Assembly: GCA_963693285.1 (NCBI GenBank)
Contig: OY848930.1
Location: 3,348,001-3,412,000 of the forward strand
Length of the DNA: 64,000 bases
Origin: Xestospongia muta
Taxonomy: Eukaryota; Porifera; Demospongiae; Haplosclerida; Petrosiidae
Direction: 5' to 3'
Each line of letters starts with the position of its first letter. Position 1 is the stretch's first letter. Below the pieces are notes generated by a model. The model saw only the letters and a list, made by a program, of their open reading frames with translations. It did not search any database and was not told the DNA's origin. The position numbers and the translations under genes were made by a program. Below, in pieces: positions 37,880-49,553 of the stretch.

Positions 37880-38264
37880 AAGATAATACTACTGAAGACT
37901 GCCTTAGCTCTATATATGGTTATGAGTGTAAAAACCTGCACTGGAGCTGCTGTAATGGTACTATAGTATTGGTGAAGACTTCACTTCTAAGCATGACTGC
38001 AGGGTTTACATAAATTTTCGACGTCCTGATTGAGACATGAGTCACATAACCATATATGAGACTTGGGTAAAGATTTCATTTTTTGTTTGCCTAGATGGCT
38101 TGTGTGTAGCCTAGCCAAAACTTTCTTTGGAGAGTGGGAGGCATTATAACACAAATCCCCAACATTACACAGTCATTTTCTATTGTTAACACTGTTTTCC
38201 AGTTTGTATATATAGGATTTATGTTCTGTAGGAATATCAGTTGGCCATTTGTATATAAAAGTAC
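37880..38264. other. Junction region between GPCR remnant and retroelement
   Basis: No supported gene. It separates the break in copy C (near 37880) from the first recognisable retroelement sequence (about 38265) and may hold degraded retroelement sequence. Confidence 0.5.
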
Positions 38265-39490
38265 CTTGTTTAGATAGAATCACATTTAGTTTCATTTCTC
38301 AGTTGACGTTGAGTGACTGGCAAAATATCTACCTGACAAATATTAAAAACAATAGATTCTATGTTGTCTTGTTGAATGGAATGGACTTTTATAAACAGTA
38401 GACGAGATAACAAATCAGCATTTCCATGTTGCTGGGTTGACAGAATATCATAAGTATAATTATGCAGATAAAATAAGAGATAATCTCTGGAGTCTGGCAG
38501 TGACGAAGGTTGGTACACCTTTTTGGGCCAAATATAGCATCAAGGAGTTTGTAATCAGTCACTACCGTAAAACAATGGCTATAAAGGTAACGATGGAATT
38601 TTTTACTCCATATATTAAGAAGAATGCCTCTTTCTTAATTTGGGAATAGTTGTATTCACTCTTTGTGAGTGTGCTTGATGCACAAAGAGGATTGGCATTC
38701 AGAATCATCTGGTGTAACATGTAAAATCATAACTTAGATACCATAATTTAATGCATCATCACCAAGTCTAATGGGAAGAGAAGGATCATAGTGGATGAAA
38801 TTCTTTCAACATCAGTTTGGTTCTCTCAAATGACTCATTACATTTATGGGTCTAGTTTCACTTAACATCTTCACACAATAATTAGTTTAGAAGATGAATA
38901 ACTGTGACTAGGTTGCTTAAAATTTTACGATAATAATTCAATAGACCCAAGAATGCTCTGAGCTGTTGAATATTTAGATGAGGAGGAGGAGCATCAATAG
39001 TTGCTTCCACCTTATCCTCAGTTGCATGTAGTCCAGTAGAATCAATTTGATGACCTACATAAGAAACAGAACTTTTTAAGAATATTCATTTCTCACTTTT
39101 AACATGGGCTCCATAAAGTCTTTAAACGGCATAAGACTTTCTCCAATATTTTAAATGGTCTGTATGATATTTGCTAATGATTAAGATATTGTCAATATAG
39201 CAAATGACATACAACAAGAATGGTGTTCTTTGTAGATTGGAACACTACTGAAGTAAATGCAATACCAAAGGGCAATCTTATGCAACAAAATAAATCTGAT
39301 GGATATTATTAGTAGTATAATCACGAGAGGAGGTACCTAGATCATATGTTGATAGTCTTTTACTGAGAGGTTGATATGATCAGAACCATAATATTGATAT
39401 CCTCTAGCTTGTCCACACACTTTATAGTATTTAAGACTAAGAGTGGAGGATGAAGTTGAACACAACTACTACCTGAAGAGGAGGAAAAAT
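38265..39490 (-). mobile_element. Decayed Ty3/gypsy-type retrotransposon pol fragment (RT and RNase H)
   Basis: Minus strand, in pieces broken by stops and frameshifts. The RT palm reads LPFGIAFTSVVFQSTKN and LLYIDNILIISKYHTDHL (YxDD box with the last Asp replaced by Asn), then VGHQIDSTGLHATEDKVEA, NIQQLRAFLGLLNYYRKI (39230-38900). RNase H follows as LTKSEYNYSQIKKEAFF (about 38670-38620) and TQQHGNADLLSRL (about 38430-38395). Order and motifs are those of gypsy-like pol. No LTRs, gag, protease or integrase seen; at least four stops or shifts. It is a dead fragment lying between broken receptor genes. Confidence 0.85.
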
Positions 39491-39494
39491 GTCA

Positions 39495-39960
39495 ACCACA
39501 TACTTCATGATTAATGTTGTTATATTGTTGTAGTGAGAGCCCAGGAGGACAGGTAACACCAGACTCAGTCATATTAAGATAAACCACTCTAGTCCAACCA
39601 CCTTTCCCGTCACAGTGTGTACCATTCATGTCACAGTAGACCTAAATGTGTGATATGTAGACATATTATTGAGTTATAATAGATTACTATATATGTTGTT
39701 AGTAGAGTTGTATACAGTAGTTACCTATTGTTGAGTGTTTCCATCAGGATATATTGGATAATAACAGTTCTTCTTTATACCATAATCATACCAATCTTTA
39801 CAGCTTCTAGGTAGAGGACAGTCTATAAGATAGCATTAAATAGAGGGAAATGATATATTTAAATATAATACCTTGAGGACAGTTTCCATTGACAGTATTG
39901 ATGAGAGTAGTAGAATAGAACAGAACTACTACTACACACAGGATGACATTACAGCTCATG
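39495..39960 (-). pseudogene. Broken fibrinogen-like secreted protein gene, 5' part
   Basis: Minus strand, ATG at about 39960: MSCNVILCVVVVLFYSTTL signal peptide exon, GT donor, a Cys-rich exon (about 39823-39726) PLPRSCKDWYDYGIKKNCYY and a third exon (about 39640-39500) VYCDMNGTHCDGKGGWTRVV. The CYY.I.PDG..Q.VYCDM...GGWTRV layout is that of fibrinogen-like (FReD-type) domains at their N-terminal end. The second exon ends CAACAATAG at the donor, a stop where Gln (CAG) would be expected. The third exon runs into a stop and then into the retroelement. The C-terminal half of the domain is absent. Confidence 0.6.
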
Positions 39961-40448
39961 ATGATTGAAGAACCTTTTTTCATTTATATTGGGTCTCTTT
40001 TTGATCAGAAAATGTGTTTTTGTGTTTCTTTATACTCTTGTTATCATTTGTAAAGTCTCCTCTCCTGTTAGTTCAATATGATGCATGATAAGTTACCTCT
40101 TATTAATACGAATATAAACCTTTGAGCTTTGAACTTTTAAAAAAACAGCCATTATTAAGCTCTCTCTATTAATTCTTACAATATACTTACAGGAAATAAG
40201 TGGTATGATTATTTGATAATTCTTTTCTTTTCTTTTAATATTCTGTTACTATTCCTCTCTTTCATAACCTAAACCTCTAAGGCAGCTCTTATTACTTAAA
40301 ACTTGTATTTGCCATTAATAATATTACTACAAAAAGAAGTTGAAAAGCAATATTTAAGTAGGTATGTCTATGATAACTATACAAAAAAAATATAATTTTT
40401 AAAGGAAAATATATTTTCCTTATAATACACCTTCTTTAAAAGATAATA
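39961..40448. other. Spacer, no gene seen
   Basis: AT-rich, with runs of TTTTC/TTTTA and no supported frame. Its right edge is where homology to the multi-TM family begins on the minus strand. Confidence 0.55.
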
Positions 40449-41168
40449 TTAATATTTTATTAACATTAACACATCAGACTGTGACAATATAACATTAACT
40501 GGTACCATATCAGGAGAGGTTTGTTGAGTGTCTTTAAACATTACAAATATACCACTACCAGCACAAGCAAACATACCAGAATCATTACAGTAGTTAGCAC
40601 CAGTTCCTAATGTGACTCTAACATGATTCAGTAATGATGAGTTAAGAAGATTTAACATAAAGATAGCATATCCAATATAATTGGTGATGTTAACATGTTG
40701 TATTGTTATATTGTGGCAATGGTTAAATACCAGTATTGCTTTCTGTTTATATCCTAAATGTGGATGGGTGTCATTAAAGAATATCACAGCTGACTTTGTT
40801 ATTGTTGCTCCACAACCAGTAAACTCTAAGTTTTCTAAAGTAACACTGGATATATTGACAAAGCTAAAACCAGTAGTAGAGTTATGTTGTAATTGACATT
40901 TAATTGATGATTTCACATCAGATCTCACTCCTTTTAATGTAACCCTACTAACATTTTCAATGACACAGAAGGTCATGTTATGAAGTATGTAGTTACTTTG
41001 TGTCAAATGAAGTGTCAAGTTATTTTGCAGTGGTATATTATGACTACATAACCAGAACCAAAGTTGATTACTTGTATTAATTTGGACAATATGAGTAGAA
41101 AGTGGTTTAATAAAGTTTAAAAGAGCAATAACAAGTATAACCAATATTATACTCTGAAATGATGTCAT
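40449..41168 (-). pseudogene. 5' fragment of the beta-solenoid/multi-TM family, inverted
   Basis: Minus strand, ATG at 41168. The first ~235 codons match the start of the genes at 41595 and 49554: MTSFQSIILVILVIALLNF signal/anchor, then FWLCSHNIPLQNNLTLHL, SVTLENLEFTGCGATI and DTQQTSPDMVPVNVILSQS, after which homology stops near 40480 and a chance stop closes the frame. It has no TM region. It lies head to head with the copy at 41595, so the two form an inverted repeat of about 0.75 kb around a 0.35-kb centre. The reading frame is still open, so a secreted fragment is possible, but loss of the membrane half argues for a pseudogene. Confidence 0.8.
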
Positions 41169-41242
41169 TGTTTTATGACAATATCCTACAAGGAACAATG
41201 ATTGTTATTAATAATGTAAAATTATCTAAAAGACATAGTAGC

Positions 41243-41400
41243 TGCCTTCTGTTAGAACTTCAACTTGTCAGATATCAAAGAGTATAAGTCTGTGAGTGAC
41301 TTACTAACAGCTTGTCTTTAAGTACTATTATTTCCTGAGAGGCACAGTAGTTACATGCAGATAGAAATTTCAACTGTTAAAGATCACAGAGTGGAGATCA
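41243..41400 (+). promoter_or_regulatory. Two tandem copies of the family's 5' noncoding exon
   Basis: Plus strand. Copies end at 41291 (AAGTCT/GTGAGTGAC) and 41400 (GAGATCA/GTGAGTAAC), each preceded by AGA..TT.CAACT.TCA/AAGATC-type sequence. They match the blocks ending at 49358 and 62234 upstream of other family members. A GTGAGT donor would splice to the acceptor at 41575-41577 (CCTTGTAG), placing a small 5' UTR exon before the coding exon. Two potential first exons may give alternative starts. Confidence 0.5.
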
Positions 41401-41594
41401 GTGAGTAACTTTATTTATACAGCTATTGATTTTTTAAATACTAAACAAGCATGTTCTATCATGAAGAGTAATATATGTATGTTGTATTCTACAAGAACTA
41501 CATTTTTAGAGTGCAGTTCTGTACATATTTAAAGGTATTAGATCAATATTATTAATAACAATCATTGTTCCTTGTAGGATATTGTCATAAAACA

Positions 41595-44500
41595 ATGACA
41601 TCATTTCAGAGTATAATATTGGTTATACTTGTTATTGCTCTTTTAAACTTTATTAAACCACTTTCTACTCATATTGTCCAAATTAATACAAGTAATCAAC
41701 TTTGGTTCTGGTTATGTAGTCATAATATACCACTGCAAAATAACTTGACACTTCATTTGACACAAAGTAACTACATACTTCATAACATGACCTTCTGTCT
41801 TATTGAAAATGTTAGTAATGTTACATTAAAAGGAGTGGGATCTGATGTGAAATCATCAATTAAATGTCAATTACAACATTACTCAACTACTGGTTTTGGT
41901 TTTGTCAATATATCCAGTGTTACTTTAGAAAACTTAGAGTTTACTGGATGTGGAGCAACAATAACAAAGTCAGCTGTGGTATTCTTTAATGACACACACC
42001 CACATTTAGGATATAAACAGAAAGCATTACTGGTATTTAACCATTGCCACAATATAACAATACAACATGTTACTATCACCAACTATATTGGATACGCTAT
42101 CTTTATGTTAAATCCTCTTAACTCATCATTAATGAATCATGTTAGAGTCACAACCGGAGGAGGTGGTGACTGTACTGATTCTGATATGTTTGCTTGTGCT
42201 GGTAGTGGTATATTTGTAATGTTTAAAGACACTCAACAAACCTCTCCTGATATGGCACCTGTTAATGTTATATTGTCACAATCATTCCTTCGATTCAACT
42301 TTAATGTTATACCAAATGTACCTCCCTTGACTCTTATAGGACATGACATATGTAGTCTTCCTGTGGTTGGTGCTGGTGGTCTAACAGTACTGTTTAATCA
42401 GTCATTTCTGGCTAGATTTATAAGTCAAAATACACAGATTGGTTTTGACTTAGGAAATGGTGGAACAGTATCAGGAAATATATTAGTAATATTTTATAAT
42501 GGTATGGTCAACTCTCAACTGTCACTGACAGATACTGATATATTTAATGGATATCTTCTTCCTGCGACTAATCAAAGTGGTGGTGCATGTCTTACTATTA
42601 TCTCAACTTTGTGTCAAACATGTCCTTTTAGTAGCACAAAAGAATTGCCCATTTGGACACCAATTTCTTTAAACAATGTCTATATACTTGGTTGTGAATC
42701 TGAATCTAGTTTGGCATTTGAGGTTACATATATCAAATATGGAGGAGGACTCTATCTCAATATTCTTGAATTTTGTGGAGCTAGATCAATTGTCTTGCTA
42801 TTTAAAAGAGTGCTATACCAAAAAAACTATGCTTACAAATCTGGATCTGGTCTTTATGCTTTTGTCACAAACTCTGTATTAAAAGACAGCAATATATCTT
42901 TAATAATAGAAGATATTGAAATAACAACAACTCGGCGAGGTCCTGCTAGTTATACATTATATTCTACAGTTGCAGGTTTAACATTAATTAATTGGAACAA
43001 TGTTACATTTAGAGGAAACAGTAATTTTACTGAAAACTATTGTCCAATGATTGCAGTATATAAGAGCAATATACACATGACAGGAAAAATATTGTTTAGA
43101 AAGAATGTTGGTGTTTTGGGAGCTGCCATACAACTATTTTCTTCATTCCTTATACTTAATGAACCACTGATTGCTACTTTCCATAACAATAGTGCTTTAT
43201 TATATGGTGGAGCTATATATGCTGATAATGTAGTAATTCCTGGTCATCATAGATGTGTAATACAAATTAACTCTAACAAAACAAACCTACACAATATAAA
43301 CATCATATTGAAATTTAAAGGGAACATAGCAGGACTTGCAGGAAACAACATTTATGCTACTCCTCTTTACAACTGTTCCTTTCTTTATCCACAACATGAT
43401 AAGGTTGAATTAGTCCACTTTGACTGGAAATCAATTGCACGTTTTGATAAACCAAACTCTCACAACAATGAACTGGAACCAATGTCTTCTCAACGAGTCA
43501 AAATATGCTCCTGTCAGCTTAATGCCAATACAGAGGTAGTGGCCAAAAACTGTTCAGATTTGTATTCTAATCCTAATGTCATTAGCACCTATGCTGGTAA
43601 GACAGTAACTATATCATTGTGTGCTGTTGATGATTCTGGTACCATTGTTTACTCTCCTGCTGTTTTTTCTATAACAAATTATCACCATAAACAAGATAAA
43701 TTGTCAGAAAATGTACTGTATTTAAAACAAGGACAAACACTTGTACCTTTATCAGGAACTAACTGTACTCAAATCCATTATAATGTCCTTAGTACACTAG
43801 ATGAATTCAAACATGAAATGCTTAACATTGCAACACCAGGTAGTCCACCATCTTGGTCAGCTGAACTTTATGTACATCCTTGTCCAATGGGATTCATTCT
43901 AAAAGGAGATGAGTGTGTATGTGACAGTTTCATTGCTGACATGTCACCCTTTACAAAATGTAATATTACTACAACAACTATTTCAATATATTCTGGTCAA
44001 TGGTTGGGTTATATATCTTCTGGGAATAAAAGTAAGTTAGGATTTGCCTCAGTTTGTCCTCCTGGTAACTGTAAAACTGACACTTTACTATTTAATGTGA
44101 CAGATCCTTTCTCTATTTGTGAGTCCAGTAAGATGGGTATTCTCTGTTCACAATGTCAACATAATATGAGTGTTGTATTTGGTAGTACAGAATGTAGACC
44201 ATGCTCTGATCTGTGGTTAATTACAATAGTAGGATATGTTTTGTCTGGTCTGCTACTGGTAACAATAATGCTTGCACTACCTCTGACTATATCAGAAGGA
44301 CCATTAGCTGGTATCATAATAGCTATGAATATCACTTCTGTTTCAACTATTGACTATTTGGATAGTAACAATTGGTTTGTGTACTCTGCTAGGGTCTTTG
44401 TTTCTCTTATGAACCTTAATCTAGGTTTTCCAATGTGTTTGTACAATGGAATGACACCAACTGTTAAAACTGCTATACAATTTGTTTATCCAGTCTACTT

Positions 44501-45332
44501 GTGGGTTTTGGTAATTGGATTCATCATATTCAGTCATTATTCAACTAGAATCTCAAACAGAACAGCAAGTTATTCTGTTCAAGTCCTGGCTAGTCTCATC
44601 CACCTCTCCTTCTCCAAAGTTCTCATCACTTGTATAGACATCATAGCTTATATTCCTGTTCATACATCACAAGAAGGAACAGTGGTAGTGTGGTATGGTG
44701 ATGGTGATGTTGAATATCTCTCCAGTCCTCAACATATTGTTCTGTTTACTGTAGCTGTGATGAGTTTGTTGTTGTATATAGTACCTTACATATTGTTTGT
44801 TACTTTCGGCAGATATTGTATAAGATAGAGATGTGTAAATAAATACTTACGTCCATTTCTAGAGGCTTTTCAGGGTCCCTACAAACATAGACAAGGATAC
44901 TGGTATGGAGTGAGGACGATAGCTGTTGTATATGTCTATTTGATGTGGGCAGTTTTTAGAGGATATAGTTTTAATCTAATGTTGTTCATGCAACTAACAC
45001 CAGTTATTATATTGTGCATCATCCAGGCATCTCTTAAACCATTTCATAGTTCGAGGTTAAACCATGTTGATATATTTTGTCTGTTATTGTCCATATGTCA
45101 AATTCAGTCAGCTCTTATGTTTGGTGGTAGATATTACTGGTTGTCTTTTGTGATGGCTTCATTTAACTACATAATTCTTATTTTATTAATGGTTGTGATG
45201 GGATGTCAATGTTGGCAGAAATTGAAATGTAAATTGAGTAGAAAAGTAAGCCATGTTCATGGCCATGTGATTATCCCAGTAGACGAAGAGGATGATGAGA
45301 TGAGACAAGCTCTTTTATTACTTACTGATTAA
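41595..45332 (+). pseudogene. Beta-solenoid/multi-TM receptor, copy 1, interrupted by one nonsense codon
   Basis: ATG at 41595 (MTSFQS; the upstream in-frame codons lie in the 5' intron). The frame is open for 1077 codons to TAG at 44826-44828. Without any shift it continues from RCVNKYLRPFLEAFQGPYK to TAA at 45330-45332, which gives the same length as the intact 49554 gene. The stop replaces a Trp codon (TGG in the paralogue, segment RYCMRWRCVN). Signal anchor, repetitive ectodomain rich in N-x-T/S sites, LYGGAIYADN repeat, Cys-rich linker (SQCQHNMSVVFGSTECRPC) and TM1-6 precede the stop; two to three more TM segments follow it. It is either a very young pseudogene, a truncated allele or a readthrough gene. 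Sequencing error is also possible. Confidence 0.8.
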
Positions 45333-45538
45333 GTTTAGTCATATCCTCAGTTATATGTATTAGAATGTTTGTATGTAATTCTGTAGTTTAGATATTATAA
45401 TGATTGTTTGTAAATTTTAGAAAACAAAATCATAGTAATGAGTCCTTTTGTATTTCAATTCACAACACAGACTGAATAAGCTATTTACCATGCCACTATA
45501 ATGGTTGCTTTTTTGTTTTGATGAAGTTACACGACCCC
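45333..45538 (+). other. 3' flank of copy 1
   Basis: Begins TTTAGTCATATCCTCAGTTA, matching the 3' flanks at 53292 and 56870, so it is probably 3' UTR. No further gene seen. Confidence 0.55.
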
Positions 45539-45588
45539 TTACAATCACTTTATTGTGTTGTAGCTACAACACAATAAAGTAATTGTAA
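45539..45588. repeat. Near-perfect 50-bp palindrome with AATAAA on both strands
   Basis: Arms TTACAATCACTTTATTGTGT and the rest (to TAGCTA centre) pair with ACACAATAAAGTAATTGTAA with one mismatch. Each arm contains an AATAAA signal for one strand. The paralogous flanks (about 53460 and 57030) have one arm-like ACAACACAATTAAAG only. It could be a hairpin-type polyadenylation region, or simply a copying palindrome. Confidence 0.75.
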
Positions 45589-45744
45589 TAATGGAGTTTG
45601 TTATTTGATTAATCGTAAGGAAGTTCAGTCTCCTTATATGTATTACCACTGTGGTAAATACTTAATATCTTATTGACTATCTAATTGATCATGGTTGTTA
45701 CTTGAGAAAAAATTAACAATATTAAAACATCTTCCTTTGAAAAT

Positions 45745-45888
45745 AACAAGATATTGGTCACAGAAGTGTTAGTGTCTATATTGTATAGGAAATAAATTGT
45801 CCAAACAAGACTATAATCAAATTATTGCTTTTATCATGATCTATATATCAATATAGACACTAACATCTCTGTGACCAGTATCTTGTTA
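45745..45888. repeat. Imperfect inverted repeat (44/48-bp arms)
   Basis: Arm 45745-45788 (AACAAGATATTGGTCACAGA...) pairs with 45841-45888 (...GTGACCAGTATCTTGTTA), with few mismatches and a loop of about 50 bp. The size and layout fit a small foldback/MITE-like element. I see no flanking target-site duplication with certainty. Confidence 0.65.
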
Positions 45889-47330
45889 TTTAATCCAGAT
45901 GATGAACCTGCAAAGAAAGTCTCTCCTTCTCAATTTAAAGAAAAACAGAAATGAAGCTAGCTATCTTACAAATTTCATAGCTCATGGTGCAAAGGAAAGA
46001 TGTAAATACATTATGACATTTAATATGATACATTTAATGTTTCTCTATTAATATTATATTGTACACCTTTTGTTTTACAATCCTGTAGATTATTTCAAGT
46101 CAGATCCCAAACATAAAAGATCTGTTTTTGTGTTATGGTCTAGAAACAAGTGTGTTGGGTAGTTTACTTTAGAAGTGATATTGCACAAGACTATACTTCA
46201 AAGAGACAAGTACAAGTTCAAGAGAATGTCAGCAACTTAAAATACATACATAACTAAAGAAATATTTTTACTTCATTTTGTCTGCATACATTCTTCATAA
46301 AAGAACATTATATGTATATATAGTTTATTGACCTTTATTTAGTAAATAAAGATAAGACACACAGTGCTTAGTTCTTAACATTAATTACTGACTAACAGCA
46401 ATATGACAAATTATGAGAGGGTCAATTGCTCAAATAAAACAAGCAATGTATTGATTTAATTTTGACTCACAGTGAAACAAATTTTATGTAATAATAATTA
46501 CACATTATTTAGTACTCATAATCATCCTATAATTTTTGTAATTCTATATCTAGGTCAAAGGACACTAATAACACAAACTATCTAATTAAGTTAATGTTAT
46601 ACTATGTCATTGCTAGTTTAATGGAACCTTAAACTTTTAAATGGAGCCTCAGACTACTATGGATTATGCAGAAGGCATTGTATGTGCTACAACACACAGT
46701 AAAAAAAAAATAATTAAGTTAAATACACAATAGTACATTATAGTACATTAGGTTTAAGTGTACATTTTACTTTTATGTTTATCGAGCACCCTTAGGTTCA
46801 TAAATAGAAATTACATCAATTACTACATATCCTGTTTTGATAAGTAGTACATGTAAACACTAACATTATAATGCTGTCTTATTGGGTGTCATCACTATAA
46901 CATACACTTATCACTGAAGTCTAAGATAGCATTACAGCATTAACTACTAATCTGAAAACAATAAAAGAATGTCATTTTGTTCTGTTTGGAACTCATCATC
47001 ATGATGTACTCCATGTATATACATACATATTAAGTATGATTAACTGAAGAAAACCTAAGGCCACATTCTTACAATACTAACAAACTCTTATCATTAAAGT
47101 ATTTGAGTGAATAAAATGTCTTTAATTTCTATGAGTATAAGAGTAAAAACATTTGTATTAATTAAAACATTGCAGATCTTTTGCACATAATCAATTTAGT
47201 AAACTAAGTTGATGGGAAAAGTTTAGTATATCTGCAATAAATAATCTATTAGATCAAATCATAACAGACATTTCCTTGTTATTTTCTTAATCTGAATATG
47301 ACCTATTTGTTTATGGCACTGACAATTCAT
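45889..47330. other. Intergenic region in unit 1, no gene seen
   Basis: AT-rich. 46195-46380 aligns with 58010-58170 (TATGTATATATAGTTTATTG block), so this is part of the duplicated spacer between family members. No open frame with a recognisable domain. Confidence 0.6.
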
Positions 47331-47334
47331 GGTA

Positions 47335-47540
47335 CATACTGACTATACCTTGGTTATCTTCTTTGTTATTGAGACAACTATTGATATGGAAGACAGAATA
47401 ACTTCTCAATTAAACCAAAGCACACCTGATTTTAATCACTGTACACTACAGCAAAATCTGTCATCTTCTTACTCCATACATACTTCCTTGATGACAGCTT
47501 TCCATGTTCTTCTTTGTTAACAACTTTAAGTGAATCACAA
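47335..47540 (-). pseudogene. Small unknown exon, paralogue of the one at 59233-59448
   Basis: On the minus strand it reads DSLKVVNKEEHGKLSSRKYV then SKKMTDFAVVYSD and stop. The copy at 59448-59233 reads VSKEECGKLSSRKYVRSKMT then DFAVVYSDEIKCALV. The shared amino acids with a few substitutions suggest a former coding exon, unknown family. Here the cysteine is lost and a codon is inserted. Confidence 0.4.
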
Positions 47541-47648
47541 GTCAATAGCATTAAAGAACAATAAAGAATGTTCATAAATAAAGTCAATAAGTAATACTGT
47601 TAGCAGAAGGGAGGTGTCAATAAAAATATTCCATAAGACAAATTAGGT

Positions 47649-47674
47649 CACACACACACACACACACACACACA
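47649..47674. repeat. (CA)13 microsatellite
   Basis: Uninterrupted CA dinucleotide run of 26 bp in the intergenic spacer. Confidence 0.95.
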
Positions 47675-48057
47675 TATAGGATTATTATGAGTAAGACCTG
47701 TCATTGTGAGAACTGATTATGTTGATTTAGCCAATATAAAGTTATACAGATTGTTGTATGTAGCAAAATTATTTGATACAAATTGTAAATAACACTGTTT
47801 TCATTCCCAATGCACTTAGATCTTTGATGTAGTAGATATAAATTAACTAATTGATCTATTAACAAGCTGTATATTTTAATATTGAAATACCTTTGTGTTA
47901 AATGCATCTACATTCATATTGTCATACATGCTAGTAGCTACCTATTAATTTCTCATTTAAGTATGGCTGTTTTGCCAGTCATAGTGTAAACAATCATAGT
48001 AACATCTGTTAAACTGTTGTTCACTGTAAGTCAGATTTCATTTAGCATCATGATCAT

Positions 48058-48255
48058 CTACAAGTGTACAGTCATCATGATGTTGCAGTTTCCAAAGATA
48101 ATATGGTTGTTGGTTATTTTAGCCACTCCCCTAATCTTCACCTCCCCTTCTACAATGTTTGTAATACATTTATTATATACAATATGAATGAGTTCTACAT
48201 GTTTTCCAATAAATATACTCTCTTCCTCAGTTGTTTGTTTTCCACCAAAGAACAT
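48058..48255 (-). pseudogene. Unknown coding-like block, paralogue of 60375-60625 in inverted orientation
   Basis: Minus strand frame FFGGKQTTEEESIFIGKHVE and later EGEVKIRGVAKITNNHIIFG, NCNIMM. The plus strand at about 60375-60625 reads ARKQTAEEERTCVEKHVEYL and AEGEMKIKEVAKITSSQIFI, GNCNIMI. Frame and several amino acids are kept in both with synonymous and replacement changes. No family recognised; it could be an exon of a gene duplicated with the spacer. Confidence 0.35.
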
Positions 48256-48259
48256 TTAC

Positions 48260-49290
48260 ATTTGATTAGTCTAAATGTTGAAGTGAAGAATAAACACACA
48301 TCAAATTTAAGATCTTACCCAAATGAGTTACCTGAATTATCTAATTAGACACTGGGAAAGTTAAGATATAGTTCCTCTAATAGCTTTTGTATACTCAAAT
48401 CTTGTCCTTAGATAAATGAAAGTAGTAGCAACTTCTATTAGTATGAAACTGATTAAATAGTGACCCAGGCCAGCTTCATAAATTAGGATAATGAGCAGCG
48501 AAGCTTAAAAGTGCTCAACTTAACTTGATTGAATATGTACATGTACAAATGGTATAATGATGGTCATGTCAATATTAGACTGTATTTACATTATTAACAC
48601 TGACTGGTCTAAACATCAATAGTGTTCACAGTTAGTAGTTACCATCTACCAAAAACTCCAATCTGAGATTTTCAATTTATGTACCAAATTAACAGAGATC
48701 TAGTTTCAAGTGAGCTTGTAAATGTAGCCATTTAGAACTTATACACTTTGTTGAAAAGAGAATATAGGAGTTGTTGTTGAGAAATTGTCAAATATGAGTA
48801 AGGAAATATTACTGAACTAAGCACTGTACCTCTTATCATTACTTGCTAAATAAAAGTCAACAAATTATATGTACATGTAATTTTTTAGACAGTTATGAAT
48901 AATATTTGCACGCAAAATGCAATTTGATTGATTTAGCCAATATACTAGTTACAAAGATAGCATGATGCAAACTGAAAGCAAACATAATGCTCTTTTGATT
49001 ACTAAACAGTTTTGTGTACATACAGTTAGTTGTGCATATATAGTAACTATATGTAAACAAAACGTTTTTTTAGCTGCTTTAACTGTAATCCCTTTTGACA
49101 AATCAGGTCACGAACTAATCTGTGTTACATATAAAATATTGGACTTTACTCAAAATAATCCTATGTATACTTATGTCTTTAGATGTTGCTTAGATAAAAT
49201 GATAAATAAACTGATGGTGTTGTTCTTAGCATTAAATACTATGTTTAGTTATGAATATATTTACCATAACAGTTCCTTTTATGTTTTATT
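48260..49290. other. Intergenic / upstream region of copy 2
   Basis: 48600-48760 is repeated in inverted orientation at about 59820-59990. A plus frame of 134 codons ends at 49366, overlapping the 5' exon; its related DNA at 62030-62240 has many indels out of frame, so it is most likely noncoding. Confidence 0.5.
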
Positions 49291-49299
49291 TTCTGTGAA

Positions 49300-49358
49300 G
49301 CACAGTAGTTGTGTGCAGATAGAACTTTCAACTATCAAAGATCAAGAAGTGGAGATCT
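49300..49358 (+). promoter_or_regulatory. 5' noncoding exon of copy 2
   Basis: CACAGTAGT...GTGCAGATAGAAC then TCAAAGATCAAGAAGTGGAG and ATCT/GTGAGTGAC donor. It pairs with an acceptor at 49535-49537 (CCTTGTAG). Conserved with 41340-41400 and 62175-62234. Confidence 0.5.
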
Positions 49359-49553
49359 GTGAGTGACTTTATTAACACAGCCATTGAGTTTTATTTAAAT
49401 CATCAATAAGCATATTTTGTCACGAGGAGTAAAATATATATATGTACTTTGTAAGCACTAAATTTTTAGAGTGCAGTTGTATGCATACATGTAGGTTTTA
49501 GATCAATATTATTAATAACAATCATTGTTCCTTGTAGGATATCGTTATCAAGA

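Noticed and set aside
41565..41594. Extended start (FLVGYCHKT) for copy 1
   Set aside because: These codons span the conserved CCTTGTAG acceptor and begin at TTG; the ATG at 41595 matches the ATG of copies 2 and 4.
48962..49366. 134-codon plus frame upstream of copy 2
   Set aside because: Overlaps the conserved 5' noncoding exon; the related DNA at 62030-62240 carries out-of-frame indels and an extra partial copy lies at 61490, so conservation is not coding.
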